A stretch of 64,000 bases of DNA from Chitinophaga sp. GbtcB8 (GCF_019091455.1 NZ_JAGXJN010000026.1:1-64000), one strand, 5' to 3'. Positions 1 through 9,606 are shown, counted from the first letter of the stretch. Notes: a model not told the origin generated them from the letters alone. A program made the numbers and translations.

Positions 1-771
1 GTGGGTAAAGGCATCGGGCACTACCCTGCCCTGCGAGGCCTGCTGCAGCTTATCATCCCCTACTGCGCTGGCTGCGTTAAGGGCTTCTTCAATATCCCCG
101 GCTTCCAGTATGGTATCCATCTTCTGTGCGTGGTTAGCCCATACACCGGCCAGGAAACCGGCCTGCAGCTCCAGCCTTACAGATAATTTATTGTATTCCT
201 TTTCGCTCATACGCTGGCGCATAGCCTGCACTTTGGCGCTGATGCCCAGCAGGTTCTGTACATGGTGGCCTACTTCGTGTGCAATTACATAGGCCATGGC
301 AAAATCGCCTACCACGTTAAAACGCTCCTGCATTTCGTTGAAGAAGGAAAGGTCCAGGTATACCTTATCATCTGCCGGGCAGTAAAAAGGCCCCATAGCA
401 GATTGGGCGAAACCGCAGCCGCTTTCTGTGGCATCACTGAAAAGCACCATTTTAGGCGGGGTGTAGGATTTGTTCATCTGGCTGAATTGTTCGGTCCATA
501 CATCCTCCGTATAGGCAAGCACGGTAGATGCAAAACGGGAGGTTTCATCGCTACCCCTGGTTACCTGTTCTGCAGGCTGGCTGGCGCCACCACCGCCCTG
601 CTGTTGTACCTGTTGCAGCACCTGCTGCGGATCTTTGTTAAATAAGAGCGCCAGCACTATAATAATAATGCCGCCAATACCGCCACCGATACCTACGGTA
701 CGCATACCGCCACCGCCACTGCCACGGCGGTCTTCCACATTATCGCTTAAACGTTTGTTTTGCCAACGCAT
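1..771 (-). CDS. Neutral zinc metallopeptidase, YpfJ-type (C-terminus cut by window edge)
   Basis: Open on the minus strand from an ATG at 771 to the window edge, 257 codons without a stop, so the C-terminus lies outside. The protein starts MRWQNKRLSDNVEDRRG, followed by a Gly-rich stretch and one hydrophobic segment (GIGGIIIIVLALLF), giving a single N-terminal membrane anchor. The zinc motif HEVGHH is at residues 165-170, with the His pair and Glu of an HExxH peptidase. Upstream of it, SGCGFAQSAMGPFYCP is typical of the YpfJ/neutral zinc metallopeptidase family. The physiological substrate is not known for this family. It is transcribed divergently from the ABC gene at 1034, with a 262-bp AT-rich spacer. 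Confidence 0.9.
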   Translation of the reverse strand, partial: MRWQNKRLSDNVEDRRGSGGGGMRTVGIGGGIGGIIIIVLALLFNKDPQQVLQQVQQQGGGGASQPAEQVTRGSDETSRFASTVLAYTEDVWTEQFSQMNKSYTPPKMVLFSDATESGCGFAQSAMGPFYCPADDKVYLDLSFFNEMQERFNVVGDFAMAYVIAHEVGHHVQNLLGISAKVQAMRQRMSEKEYNKLSVRLELQAGFLAGVWANHAQKMDTILEAGDIEEALNAASAVGDDKLQQASQGRVVPDAFTH

Positions 772-1033
772 ATGATGTTTTTTAAGTAACAGATCTGCTG
801 CCTGTAAGGTACTATTTTCCCTTGGCGGCGGAGTGAATTTAAATAAATTTATAAAGCGGTTACTTCCAAAATCGCGCCGTATTGTTTTCATGAAGTTTCG
901 GTAAATAAAACCCCCGCACCTCTTAACCCTGCCAATCCCCCCTTTCACCGGTGTTTCTACTGCCGGTAACCGAAAGTGTATTTCCTTCCGCCTGCCTGCT
1001 GCCTAGTTTTGAGGCAGATAAAACCTCCGTTAT

Positions 1034-1993
1034 ATGGAACATATTGTGCTAACCAATGGATTGAAAAAGAGCTTTAAGGCGCAGGGAAAAACAGTAGAAG
1101 CGGTACGCGGCGTGGACCTGGCCGTGCGCACGGGCGAGGTCTTTGGTTTCCTGGGACCCAATGGCGCCGGAAAAACCACTACCCTGCGCATGCTTACCAC
1201 CCTGCTTACCCCGGATGCCGGGGAAGCTACCCTGGCAGGCTGCGACCTGCTGAAACACCCGCAGCGGCTGCGTGAGCGCATTGGGTATGTAAGCCAGGCC
1301 GGTGGCAGCGACCGTGGCATGAGCGCCTGGGAAAACCTGGTGCTGCAGGGCCGTTTGTTTGGTATGAACCGTCATAATGCAGCCGCGCAAGCCAAAGCGC
1401 TGATCCTGGCCTTTGACCTGGAAGCTATTGCCGACCGTAAGGCCGCCACCTACTCCGGCGGGCAGCGCCGTCGCCTGGACGTAGCCCTGGGTATGATGCA
1501 CCGCCCGCAGCTGCTGTTCCTGGATGAACCCACCACTGGCTTAGATCCGCAGAACAGGGCCCGCCTGTGGGGAGAAGTAAGGCGCCTGCGTGATAGCGGC
1601 GTTACCATTTTCCTAACCACCCATTATTTAGATGAAGCTGATGCGCTGGCAGACCGTATTGCAATTATGGACCAGGGAAAAATAGAAGCGGAAGGATCGC
1701 CCAGGGAGCTGAAAAAACAAATAGCCGGTGATGTAGTGCTGCTGGGCCTTTCCGCCGATGGTACGCATAATGAAAAAGCGCTGCAGCTGTTCACTGACCA
1801 GCCTTATGTGCGCGAAGCCAGCTATGAGCAGGGACACTTACGGTTATATGTACACGAAGGCGAGGTTACACTGCCGGAAATACTCCGTTTACTGGATCAT
1901 GCGCAGATAGGTTTGAAAACCATCTCCCTCTCCCAGCCTACCCTGGACGATGTATTCCTGCGGCAAACAGGCCGCTCCCTGCAGGAAGCGTGA
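1034..1993 (+). CDS. ABC transporter ATP-binding protein, DrrA/daunorubicin-resistance type
   Basis: Cytoplasmic ATPase of 319 residues. Walker A GPNGAGKTTT is at residues 41-50, the ABC signature YSGGQRRR at 140-147 and Walker B LLFLDEPTTGLDP near 160-172, followed by a switch His in FLTTHYLDEADALADR. The C-terminal extension with a LSQPTLDDVFL motif is characteristic of the DrrA/NodI exporter branch. The next gene encodes a matching ABC-2 membrane subunit, so the two should form a drug or lipid exporter. The substrate cannot be read from the sequence. Confidence 0.93.
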   Translation: MEHIVLTNGLKKSFKAQGKTVEAVRGVDLAVRTGEVFGFLGPNGAGKTTTLRMLTTLLTPDAGEATLAGCDLLKHPQRLRERIGYVSQAGGSDRGMSAWENLVLQGRLFGMNRHNAAAQAKALILAFDLEAIADRKAATYSGGQRRRLDVALGMMHRPQLLFLDEPTTGLDPQNRARLWGEVRRLRDSGVTIFLTTHYLDEADALADRIAIMDQGKIEAEGSPRELKKQIAGDVVLLGLSADGTHNEKALQLFTDQPYVREASYEQGHLRLYVHEGEVTLPEILRLLDHAQIGLKTISLSQPTLDDVFLRQTGRSLQEA

Positions 1994-2101
1994 AAGGTCC
2001 ATGGAATTTTACAAAAGAACAAATAGGTTACGAAATACAATTATAAAAAGCATATGCCATGGACCATTGACTATGGACCATGGACTATAAAAACACACAC
2101 C
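1994..2101. repeat. Word-repeat palindrome, ATGGACCATTG class
   Basis: The spacer between the two ABC genes holds GTCCATGGAAT near 1998 and, near 2055-2092, CCATGGACCATTGACTATGG and then ATGGACCATGGACTAT. These words repeat directly and are partly self-complementary (CCATGG, GGTCCATGG), so the RNA could fold into a hairpin. The same word recurs at 13285-13308 behind an unrelated gene. An upstream in-frame ATG at 2054 would translate this repeat as junk N-terminal residues of the permease. Confidence 0.6.
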
Positions 2102-2863
2102 ATGTCATTCTTCTCCAATCTCCAGCTATATTATATACGCAAGGTAAAAGAGTCCCTGCATAACCCGGGATTCCTGTTCATGGCAGTAGGTACCCCTTTA
2201 ATGTACCTGTTATTGTTTGCGCCTATGTTACAGCATTTTACGGGCATGCCGGGTTTTACCAGCGCCAGTGTGCTGAACGTATTCCTGCCCGGCGTGGTAG
2301 TGGTAATTGCCGTATATGGCGGTCTGTATGTGGGCTTTGGTTTGGTGGATGAGATAAGACAGGGAATTATTGAACGTTTCCGGGTAACGCCTACCAGCCG
2401 GCTGGCGCTGCTGCTGGGCAGCGTGCTGCGGGATGTAAGCGGAGTGCTGGTGCAAACGCTGCTGATCACTTTACTGGCTATACCTTTCGGGTTAAAGGTG
2501 TACTGGGGCGGGTTTATAATTGTGATGATATTGCTGGCTATCATTAGCGCTTTATTTGCCGCTTTCTCCTATGCGCTGGCATTACGCCTGAAAAGTGAGG
2601 ATGCCATAGCGCCAATTATACAGGGTATTTCCTTACCCATTATGTTGCTGGCGGGTTTTCTGTTACCAATGGAAATGGCCCCGCACTGGCTGCAGGTAGC
2701 AGCGCACTTTAACCCGGTATATTATGCGGTAGAGGCTTCCCGGGCGCTGATGGGCGGGCAGGTGAACACTTCGGTGGTGTTCCAGGCCTTTGCGGTGCTG
2801 CTGCCGGTAATGGCGCTGGTTTTCTGGTGGGCTATCCGTTCTTATAAGACGGCCGTGGCATAG
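2102..2863 (+). CDS. ABC-2 type permease, DrrB-like
   Basis: Inner-membrane protein of 253 residues with about six hydrophobic segments, for example GFLFMAVGTPLMYLLLFAPM, VVVVIAVYGGLYVGFGLV and LPIMLLAGFLLPMEM. The DEIRQGIIERFRVTPTSR segment after the second helix is the usual ABC-2 permease signature region. The start at 2102 (MSFFSNLQLYY) is preferred to the in-frame ATG at 2054, because the extra 16 residues are only the translated intergenic repeat. It partners the ATPase immediately upstream to form an efflux pump of unknown substrate. Confidence 0.9.
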   Translation: MSFFSNLQLYYIRKVKESLHNPGFLFMAVGTPLMYLLLFAPMLQHFTGMPGFTSASVLNVFLPGVVVVIAVYGGLYVGFGLVDEIRQGIIERFRVTPTSRLALLLGSVLRDVSGVLVQTLLITLLAIPFGLKVYWGGFIIVMILLAIISALFAAFSYALALRLKSEDAIAPIIQGISLPIMLLAGFLLPMEMAPHWLQVAAHFNPVYYAVEASRALMGGQVNTSVVFQAFAVLLPVMALVFWWAIRSYKTAVA

Positions 2864-2868
2864 ATTAT

Positions 2869-3020
2869 GAGCATAAAGCGGAAAGCAGAAAGCATAAAGG
2901 GATTGGCGCGGATAAGGAAAAAAAGTAAAAGGTAAAAGGATCAGCACGAATAAAGCAAAACCATCCGCACCAATATCCGCTGCATTCAGCTTTATGCTTT
3001 TCGCTTTATGCTTTCAGCTA
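2869..3020. repeat. AAAGC-class palindromic intergenic element A
   Basis: Left arm 2869-2908 is built of purine-rich words (GCATAAAGCGGAAAGCAGAA). Right arm 2987-3020 is its complement (AGCTTTATGCTTTTCGCTTT). Between them, GGATTGGCGCGGATAAGG (near 2901-2920) pairs with CCATCCGCACCAATATCC (near 2963-2980), so the element is a long two-stem imperfect palindrome. The right arm also carries GCTGCATTCAGC. Closely related elements lie at 4032, 5018, 26931, 34266 and 39538. Confidence 0.8.
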
Positions 3021-3032
3021 AAACCCAATCAC

Positions 3033-4034
3033 ATGTTAGTTAAACAGATCGTACTAGCGGCGCGGCCATCCGGTATGCCGGATGCTTCGGTTTTCAGAAC
3101 AGAAAATGTTGAATTACCGTCTTTGCAGGCCGGCCAGGTACATATCAGGGGATTGTACTTTTCAGTAGATCCGTATATGCGTGGTCGTATGAATGATGTA
3201 CCTTCCTATATTCCGCCCTTCCAGCTTAATGCCCCCATAGAAGGCGCTGTGGTAGCCGAGGTGCTGGAAAGCCAGGTAATGGGCTACAACCCCGGTGATC
3301 TTATAACAGGCGGTCTGCTGCCCTGGGCCACGGAAGCCATTGTGTCTGCAGAAGCCATCAAACCAATTGACACACAAAACATACCTCCTGGTTATTACCT
3401 GGGAGTGCTGGGATCAGCTGGGGTAACCGCCTATTGCGGGCTGGTGATCATTGGCCGGCCTAAAGCCGGGGAAACAGTGGTTGTATCCGGCGCAGCAGGG
3501 GCCGTAGGGTTGGTGGTGGGCCAGATCGCTAAAATAATGGGCTGCCGGGTAATAGGCATTGCAGGATCGGAGGAAAAGATACAGCGGCTGAAAACGGAGT
3601 TCGGTTTTGATGAAGCCATTAATTATAAAACCACCCCTGATATGGGCGCGGCGCTGGCTAAGGCTTGTCCTAAAGGCATAGATATTTACTTTGATAATGT
3701 AGGCGGCACTACTACGGATGCAGTATTTCCCCTGCTTAACTTCCAGGCCCGGGTACCGGTATGCGGGCAGATCTCCAGCTATAATGATACCGCCACCCCA
3801 CCCGGTCCGCGCATACTGCCACAAGTGGTAAAACGCAGCATCCTGATACAGGGATTCCTGGTGCGTTATATGAAGGAATACCATGCGGAGGCAGCGCTGC
3901 ACCTAACCCAATGGCTAAAGGAAAACAAGCTGAAGTTTGCAGAAACTATGGTGGAAGGTTTTGACCGATTGCCGGAAGCCTGGCTGGGATTGTTTTCCGG
4001 GCAAAATATGGGTAAAATGATTGTGAAAGCGTAA
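3033..4034 (+). CDS. NADP-dependent MDR-family oxidoreductase (CurA/PTGR-like)
   Basis: 333 residues from MLVKQIVLAARPSG; the earlier in-frame ATG at 2994 only translates the upstream repeat arm. A medium-chain reductase without structural zinc: an N-terminal GroES-like domain containing SVDPYMRGRM, then a Rossmann domain with the nucleotide-binding run VVSGAAGAVGLVVGQIAK and a DVYFDNVGG-like segment (DIYFDNVGGTTTDA). These are the hallmarks of the leukotriene B4 12-hydroxydehydrogenase/curcumin reductase group, which reduces alpha,beta-unsaturated carbonyls with NADPH in the cytosol. The physiological substrate is unknown. It stands alone between two AAAGC elements. Confidence 0.9.
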   Translation: MLVKQIVLAARPSGMPDASVFRTENVELPSLQAGQVHIRGLYFSVDPYMRGRMNDVPSYIPPFQLNAPIEGAVVAEVLESQVMGYNPGDLITGGLLPWATEAIVSAEAIKPIDTQNIPPGYYLGVLGSAGVTAYCGLVIIGRPKAGETVVVSGAAGAVGLVVGQIAKIMGCRVIGIAGSEEKIQRLKTEFGFDEAINYKTTPDMGAALAKACPKGIDIYFDNVGGTTTDAVFPLLNFQARVPVCGQISSYNDTATPPGPRILPQVVKRSILIQGFLVRYMKEYHAEAALHLTQWLKENKLKFAETMVEGFDRLPEAWLGLFSGQNMGKMIVKA

Positions 4035-4186
4035 AGCTGAAAGCAGAAAGCAAAAAGGGATTGGCGGGGATAAGGAAAAAAGGTAAAAAGCCAAAAAGGA
4101 TTAGCGCAAATAAGGCAAAATCATCCGTACCAATGATCCGCTGCATTCAGCTTTATGCTTTGTGCTTTTGGCTTTCCGCTTTTCCG
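4032..4186. repeat. AAAGC-class palindromic intergenic element B
   Basis: Begins on the TAA stop of the MDR gene. The left arm is TAAAGCTGAAAGCAGAAAGC and the right arm near 4147-4186 is CTTTATGCTTTGTGCTTTTG. The inner stem pairs GGATTGGCGGGGATAAGG with CATCCGTACCAATGATCC, and GCTGCATTCAGC follows it. Same design as the element at 2869, but with many point differences. Confidence 0.8.
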
Positions 4187-4198
4187 TACCTTTAATGC

Positions 4199-5020
4199 AT
4201 GCAGCAACACGCCTTATCATACACCCGGATCAAAAAGATCCATAACACAACCATTACGGATGAGGAAGATGTACTGGCCGCCGAAGAACCGCTGGAAATA
4301 AGGCTGGTACATGGTCCGGAGCATGAACGGCAGCAGCAGAATATTACAGTTACCATGCGTACACCGGGGCAGGACCAGGATCTGGCCACCGGTTTTTTAT
4401 TTACAGAAGGCATTATTCAGTCGGCCGCTGACATTGCTAACCTGCAGCCCCATGGATCCGTTATCACCGTTACACTGCAACCGCATGTACAACCGGTACT
4501 GCAGCCCATGCAGCGCAATTTCTTTTCCAACTCCGGCTGCGGGGTATGCGGCAAACCAGATATTGATTCCATATTCACCAACGTACAAAACGATAATAAC
4601 GGAACAGCACTAACGTTTCCGGCTGCACGTTTATTAGAGCTGCCGGACAGCATACGTGCGCAGCAAAAGTTGTTTGAAGATACAGGTGGCATACATGCTG
4701 CTGCTTTGTTCAATGCAAAGGGTGAATTATTATTGATCAAGGAAGATATTGGCCGGCATAATGCCGTGGATAAACTGATAGGCGCTGCTTTGCTGGCCGG
4801 TGATATTCAATTATCCCGCTGCCTGATGCTGTTAAGCGGGCGTGCTGGTTTTGAATTGATCCAGAAAGCCGCTATGGCTGCCATTCCCATTATTGCCGCT
4901 GTGGGCGCGCCATCCAGCATGGCTGTTAAAATGGCGGAAGAATGGAATATTACGTTAATTGGTTTTTTAAGACAGCAACGCTGCAATATTTATACAAGAG
5001 CGGAGAGAATTGTTTTATGA
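4199..5020 (+). CDS. fdhD: Formate dehydrogenase accessory sulfurtransferase FdhD
   Basis: 273 residues. FdhD moves sulfur from IscS onto the molybdenum of bis-MGD cofactor before its insertion into formate dehydrogenase-like enzymes. The catalytic loop SGCGVCGK carries Cys114 and Cys117. Other family signatures are present: DLATGFLFTEGII, the TGGIHAAALF segment, EDIGRHNAVDKLIGAAL and the C-terminal SRAGFELIQKA-like run (SGRAGFELIQKAAMA). The start is the ATG at 4199; the ATG at 4195 is out of frame. It lies just upstream of a YdeP-type molybdopterin oxidoreductase, its probable client, separated by element C. Confidence 0.95.
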   Translation: MQQHALSYTRIKKIHNTTITDEEDVLAAEEPLEIRLVHGPEHERQQQNITVTMRTPGQDQDLATGFLFTEGIIQSAADIANLQPHGSVITVTLQPHVQPVLQPMQRNFFSNSGCGVCGKPDIDSIFTNVQNDNNGTALTFPAARLLELPDSIRAQQKLFEDTGGIHAAALFNAKGELLLIKEDIGRHNAVDKLIGAALLAGDIQLSRCLMLLSGRAGFELIQKAAMAAIPIIAAVGAPSSMAVKMAEEWNITLIGFLRQQRCNIYTRAERIVL

Positions 5021-5222
5021 GCAGAAAGCTGAAAGGATAAAGCAGAAAGGGATTGACGCGGATGGATTGAGTGGTTGCAAATTAATTTTAACAACCAACA
5101 GCGGCGGCTTAAATAAATAGGAAAGCAGGTAGCAACCAAAAGCCATTCGCTCCAATGAACCGCTGCATTCAGCTTTATGCTTTCTGCTTTGCGCTTTATG
5201 CTTCAAACATGCTTTCCGCTAA
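5018..5222. repeat. AAAGC-class palindromic intergenic element C
   Basis: Starts at the fdhD stop codon. The left arm is GCAGAAAGCTGAAAGGATAA and the right arm near 5168-5220 is AGCTTTATGCTTTCTGCTTT. The inner stem is GATTGACGCGGATGG against CCATTCGCTCCAATG, with CCGCTGCATTCAGC. It carries a longer centre of about 80 bp than elements A and B. Its right arm is translatable in frame with the next gene (from an ATG at 5155), which would give a spurious N-terminus. Confidence 0.78.
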
Positions 5223-5232
5223 ACACAAGTAC

Positions 5233-7539
5233 ATGAGCTCTGAAAAAATACCCGCTGCAGAAGCCCCGGCGCATTTTACCGGGTTAAAATTGGGCAAGAT
5301 TAAAACCGTGGCTGCCGGTATACCGGCGGTAATGATCAGCGCACAGCATATCTTAAAAGAAGCAGGTGCGCTGCGGGGCATGAAGGCCCTGCTGAAGCTG
5401 AACCAGAAAGATGGTTTTGATTGTCCCAGCTGCGCCTGGCCCGATCCTGACGATGACCGCTCCTCTATTGCCGAGTATTGTGAGAACGGCGCAAAGGCCG
5501 TTGCAGAAGAAGCTACGCTCAAAAAGCTAACGCCTGATTTTTTTGCCGCCAATGCGGTGGCCGACCTGGCCGATCTCTCTGACTATGAGATCGGGAAAAA
5601 AGGCCGTATTGCGCAGCCTATGTACCTGCCTTCCGGCGGCACGCATTACAAACCCATTTCCTGGGAAACAGCCTTTCAGAAAATAGCCAACCACCTCAAT
5701 GTATTGTCATCGCCGGACGAAGCCATCTTTTATACCTCCGGGCGTACCAGCAATGAAGCGGCTTTCCTGTACCAGCTGATGGTGCGGGAATATGGCACCA
5801 ACAACATGCCCGACAGTTCAAATATGTGCCATGAATCCAGCGGGGTGGCCCTGGGTGAATCGCTGGGTATTGGCAAAGGTTCTGTTACGCTGGAAGATAT
5901 TTACAAGGCGGAGGTGATCATTATACTGGGGCAAAACTCCGGCACCAACCACCCGCGTATGCTGAGCGCTTTGCAAAAGGCAAAAGCCAACGGGGCTACC
6001 ATTATAGCCGTGAACCCTTTACCGGAAGCAGGTTTAATGAACTTCCTGAACCCGCAAACGGTAAAAGGTTTCCTGAGCATTAAAGCCCACCTGGCCGATC
6101 TTTTCCTGCAGGTACGCATTAATGGGGATATGGCTTTAATAAAGGCCCTGGCCCTGTTGCTGCTGGAAGCGGAGGCTGAGCAGCCTGAAACAGTGCTGGA
6201 CCATCACTTTATTGCCAAACATACCCATGGCTATGAGCATTACATACAAAACTTACAACAATATACCGTAGCGGAGCTGGCGGCAGATTGCGGCGTACCG
6301 GTAGCGCAGATCCAGGCGGCCGCAAAAGTGCTGGCGCAGAAAAAGAATATAGTGGCCTGCTGGGCCATGGGCCTTACCCAGCATAAAAATGCGGTAGATA
6401 CTATTAAGGAGGTGGTGAACCTGCTGCTGATGAAAGGCAGTATTGGCAAACCCGGCGCAGGTACCTGTCCCGTACGCGGGCATAGCAATGTGCAGGGCGA
6501 CCGTACCATGGGCATTTTTGAGCAACCCTCCCCTGCCCTGCTGCAGCGCCTGCAGGAGGTGTATGGGTTTATACCGCCCCAGCATCATGGGTTTGATACC
6601 GTACACTCCATACACGCCATGCTGGAAGGGCGCGCTAAAGTATTTATGGCCATGGGGGGCAACTTCCTTTCTGCCACACCGGATACCAACCTAACGGCGC
6701 AGGCCCTACGTAATTGCGCGCTTACCGTGCACGTATCTACGAAACTGAACCGCAGCCATTTAGTGCACGGCAAGGAAGCGCTGATACTGCCCTGCCTGGG
6801 CCGTACAGATATAGATATGATCAGCGGGGAACGGCAATTTGTGACCTGTGAAAATTCCATGGGCGTAATACAAATGTCCAAAGGGAACCTGGAACCGGTA
6901 TCTGACGAGCTGCTGAGCGAACCGGTGATCATTTGCCGTTTGGCCCAAGCCCTGCTGGAAAATCGTTCTAAAGTGAGCTGGGATGTGTATGAACAGCACT
7001 ACGATCATATCCGTAACGACATTGAAAAGGTGATCTCTGGCTTCGATAATTACAATGAACGCGTACGCCATCCCGGCGGATTCTATTTGCCCAATACAGC
7101 CCGGGAAGGCCGCTTTAATATCCTGGGCAGTGGTAAGGCGCATTTTAGCGTGGCTAACATCAGCCCCCTGTCGCTAGGGGCAGATGAATACGTGATGATG
7201 ACCATCCGCAGCCATGACCAGTTTAATACCACCATTTAGGGCCTGGACGACCGCTACCGGGGCGTGTACAATGAACGCCGCGTGATCCTCATGAATGAGA
7301 AAGATATTCAGCGCGCCGGTTTAAAAGCCGGTGATGTAGTGGACCTTATTAATGAGGATGACGGGCAGCGCCGGGTAGCGCACCGCTTTATTGTAGTAGC
7401 CTATAATATCCCGGAAAGGAACACTGCCACTTATTTCCCGGAAACCAATGTGCTGGTGCCTTTGAGCAGTGTAGCGGAAAAGAGTAATACGCCGGTGTCC
7501 AAGATGGTTATTATTAAGTTGCAGAAGGCGGAAAGCTAG
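5233..7539 (+). pseudogene. FdhF/YdeP-family molybdopterin oxidoreductase interrupted by an amber codon
   Basis: Reading from MSSEKIPAAEAP (5233), 668 codons encode the bis-MGD domains of a YdeP-type formate-dehydrogenase-like enzyme. CPSCAWPDPD is near residue 60, and TSGRTSNEAAFLYQLMVREY, GQNSGTNHPRML and the GIFEQPSPALL region follow. At 7237-7239 the codon is TAG, in the middle of the conserved HDQFNTTI(Y)GLDDRYRG segment where a Tyr codon is expected. The same frame then continues undamaged for 99 codons to a TAG at 7537, covering the C-terminal MGD-binding subdomain (DVVDLIN, YNIPERNTATYFPETN). One point change therefore explains the interruption. It may be a recent nonsense mutation, a sequencing error or suppressed readthrough. 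fdhD is directly upstream. Confidence 0.85.
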
Positions 7540-9452
7540 CGGAAAGATAAGAAGCTGGGAGCTCGCAGCACAGAAATATCAAACCTGAAATCTACAATGG
7601 TAGTGATCTCATAATAGAAAGATTTTACCGGCGCCGGTGCATCGGGCATATAATAGGCGGCCAGGCGGAAGGTGTTCAGGGACAGGTTTTCATTACGGAT
7701 ACGTACGCCCGCACCCACGGCGCTATGCAGCGGGTTCTTAAAGATGGCATTATTTTTCTCGGTGATCTGCGCCAGCTGCAGATAGGTAGAGAAATTAAAC
7801 TTAAAGCCCAGCAATTTCAGCGGGCTGTAATACACGGTTTCAGAACGCACATTCAGGCGCTGGTAACCATTGATCCTGGAATTACGATAGCCCCAGATAC
7901 CTACATCCAGGTTTACACTCAGCGGTTTATAGAAAAAGTTGTTGGGATTGGCCAGGAAATCCACCGTTACAAACTGGCGCAGCCTGCCCCATTTGAAGTT
8001 GAACAGGTTGCTGTAATACTCCATGTTGGCGTGTATAATAGCATCTTCAGAGGACCCTCTTTGCCAGAAGGAACCTACTGAAAAAGTGGTATTGAACAGC
8101 CCCTCATGTTTGGTAACCCAGAATTTATGCAACTCCAGCGCGGTGTAAAAACGCTTGCGGCTTTGCCAGCTTTCCCACCCGGATGATACGGATGCGTTAT
8201 ACCCCAGCGGAATATCCTCCGTTCTGCCAAATCCAAAGAAATAGTGCGCCTTAAAGAAATCCTGCCGGAATACGGCCAGCTGCCCCAGGTAATAACGGCG
8301 GTCGTTATACACCGGGTCAAACTTAAAGATCTCCTGTGCAGGATTCCGGTGAAAAAAGAGGTTGTAATGCCGTGCAAGCAGGGCCACATTCGGCTTTTTA
8401 CCAGGGTCCTGCCCGTTCTTTCCCGGGTTAATAAAGTTGTACCCCACCCAGGCATCTATTACGCTGTAACGGTAGTCGCGGTACAGGGAATCCGGCAGGT
8501 TACGGTAGTTAATGGAATAACTGCGTGACAGGTATAACCCACCTATAAGGCTGGCGCTGGTGCGGTACAGGGGACGGTTCAGATTAACGAAATATGCACC
8601 TTCAAAAACCCCCGTATCAATAGCTGCCGGCGTATAGTCATTGAGGGTAGTATAACCTACAGAAGCATCCACAAACGAACCCGCTACGTTATACTTGGTA
8701 TACGTGAGGGCTGCGCCCCAGGGCGGGGAGCGGTCGTTGCGCCACATGGTAGTAATATCCACTCCCTGCCCGGCGCCCAGCAGGTTGTTATTGGAAATGC
8801 CGCCCCGGAAAGCTGTTTGTGTTATTTCCCGCAGGTCGGCGCCATATTCAAAAAGGTCTTTTGTTACCACCAGCAGGTCCACAGAATCCGGCGAGGCGCC
8901 GGTATTAATGATGTACACCCGTGCATCCTGTATAAACGGGCGGTTACGCAGGTAACGTTCATTATCTGCCATGGTATACGGATCAATGGTATCATTTTCC
9001 CGGAAAAAGAGGGATTGCCGGATTACCCACTCGGCCGTATTAAGGTGCAGGCGGTTGGCAAAATTCAGCAGCTTCATACCGCTACGGAAAGCGGTATCGT
9101 TAATATTGCGGGGGCCAAATACATTTACCTGCCGGTAATAAATATCGCGCACTACCTTACCGCTGTAAGGATTAAAATATTTTTCACTTTTTATAAGGGT
9201 ACTGTCGGAGCCTGCCGGTTCCGGCACATTTTGCCGGGTAATGCGGCGCACCAGTGAATCGCGGTAATTTTTATTACGGATGGAATCGCGGTATTGGGCA
9301 ATACGTTTAAATATCGTATTCCGGCGGGGACGGGGCGTGGTATCGGCTTCCTGTGGAACTCCAAAAGCCGGCTTCATTCCCCCCTGCACTATATGTGGCT
9401 GCAGCAAATAGCAACAGCAGATTAACCAATATATTTTAATAAATCTTCCCAA
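7536..9452 (-). CDS. Omp85/BamA-like outer-membrane protein with POTRA-type N-terminus
   Basis: 638 residues with a short hydrophobic N-terminus (IYWLICCCYLLQPHIVQGG), then a basic linker. A POTRA-like module at about residues 90-190 includes a RQVNVFGPRNINDTAFRS strand and RNRPFIQDARVYI. The rest has alternating aromatic beta-strands typical of a surface-antigen barrel (GISNNNLLGAGQGVDITT, NVALLARHYNLFFHR) ending in FRFDISVLRAPSFLSFR. The family includes BamA/TamA homologues that insert or export outer-membrane proteins; the precise role here is inferred only. The gene converges on the YdeP gene and shares CTAG with its stop (7536-7539). Confidence 0.75.
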   Translation of the reverse strand: MGRFIKIYWLICCCYLLQPHIVQGGMKPAFGVPQEADTTPRPRRNTIFKRIAQYRDSIRNKNYRDSLVRRITRQNVPEPAGSDSTLIKSEKYFNPYSGKVVRDIYYRQVNVFGPRNINDTAFRSGMKLLNFANRLHLNTAEWVIRQSLFFRENDTIDPYTMADNERYLRNRPFIQDARVYIINTGASPDSVDLLVVTKDLFEYGADLREITQTAFRGGISNNNLLGAGQGVDITTMWRNDRSPPWGAALTYTKYNVAGSFVDASVGYTTLNDYTPAAIDTGVFEGAYFVNLNRPLYRTSASLIGGLYLSRSYSINYRNLPDSLYRDYRYSVIDAWVGYNFINPGKNGQDPGKKPNVALLARHYNLFFHRNPAQEIFKFDPVYNDRRYYLGQLAVFRQDFFKAHYFFGFGRTEDIPLGYNASVSSGWESWQSRKRFYTALELHKFWVTKHEGLFNTTFSVGSFWQRGSSEDAIIHANMEYYSNLFNFKWGRLRQFVTVDFLANPNNFFYKPLSVNLDVGIWGYRNSRINGYQRLNVRSETVYYSPLKLLGFKFNFSTYLQLAQITEKNNAIFKNPLHSAVGAGVRIRNENLSLNTFRLAAYYMPDAPAPVKSFYYEITTIVDFRFDISVLRAPSFLSFR

Positions 9453-9606
9453 TCTTTTCAGACAGCTTAAAACGCGTGTAACAGTACTTATGTGTAATGT
9501 ATTAAAAAAAGAAGAAACGGAAAAAAGGAAAATAATGAAAGGATGGTTATCCTTTGCTATCTGTTTTCCTTTAGTCCGTTCCGTCTAATTTTTTCGGTCC
9601 CCTTAT
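9453..9606. other. Spacer with a small inverted repeat, AAGGAAAA class
   Basis: AT-rich spacer between two minus-strand genes. AACGGAAAAAAGGAAAA near 9517-9533 is mirrored by TTTTCCTTTAGTCCGTT near 9566-9582, giving an imperfect stem with a loop that contains GGATGGTTATCC. It has the same architecture as the longer word-repeat palindromes and could act as a terminator for the upstream DUF1328 gene. No ORF was seen. Confidence 0.45.

Noticed and set aside
1049..1501. Long antisense ORFs opposite many genes (for example opposite the DrrA ATPase)
   Set aside because: They mirror high-quality genes in another frame, have no motifs or ribosome-binding context, and are expected in GC-richer coding DNA.
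2869..3020. CRISPR-like array in the word-repeat spacers
   Set aside because: The words are 7-13 nt with no spacers of regular length, and are mirrored by complement arms; no cas genes.
5155..5232. Upstream in-frame ATG of the YdeP gene, and similar early ATGs at 2054 and 2994, would extend N-termini
   Set aside because: The added residues are translations of intergenic repeat arms, and conserved protein starts begin later.
7237..7239. Amber codon read as pyrrolysine
   Set aside because: The position is a conserved Tyr in the family, not a catalytic residue, and no pyl genes are seen; a point nonsense change or readthrough is simpler.
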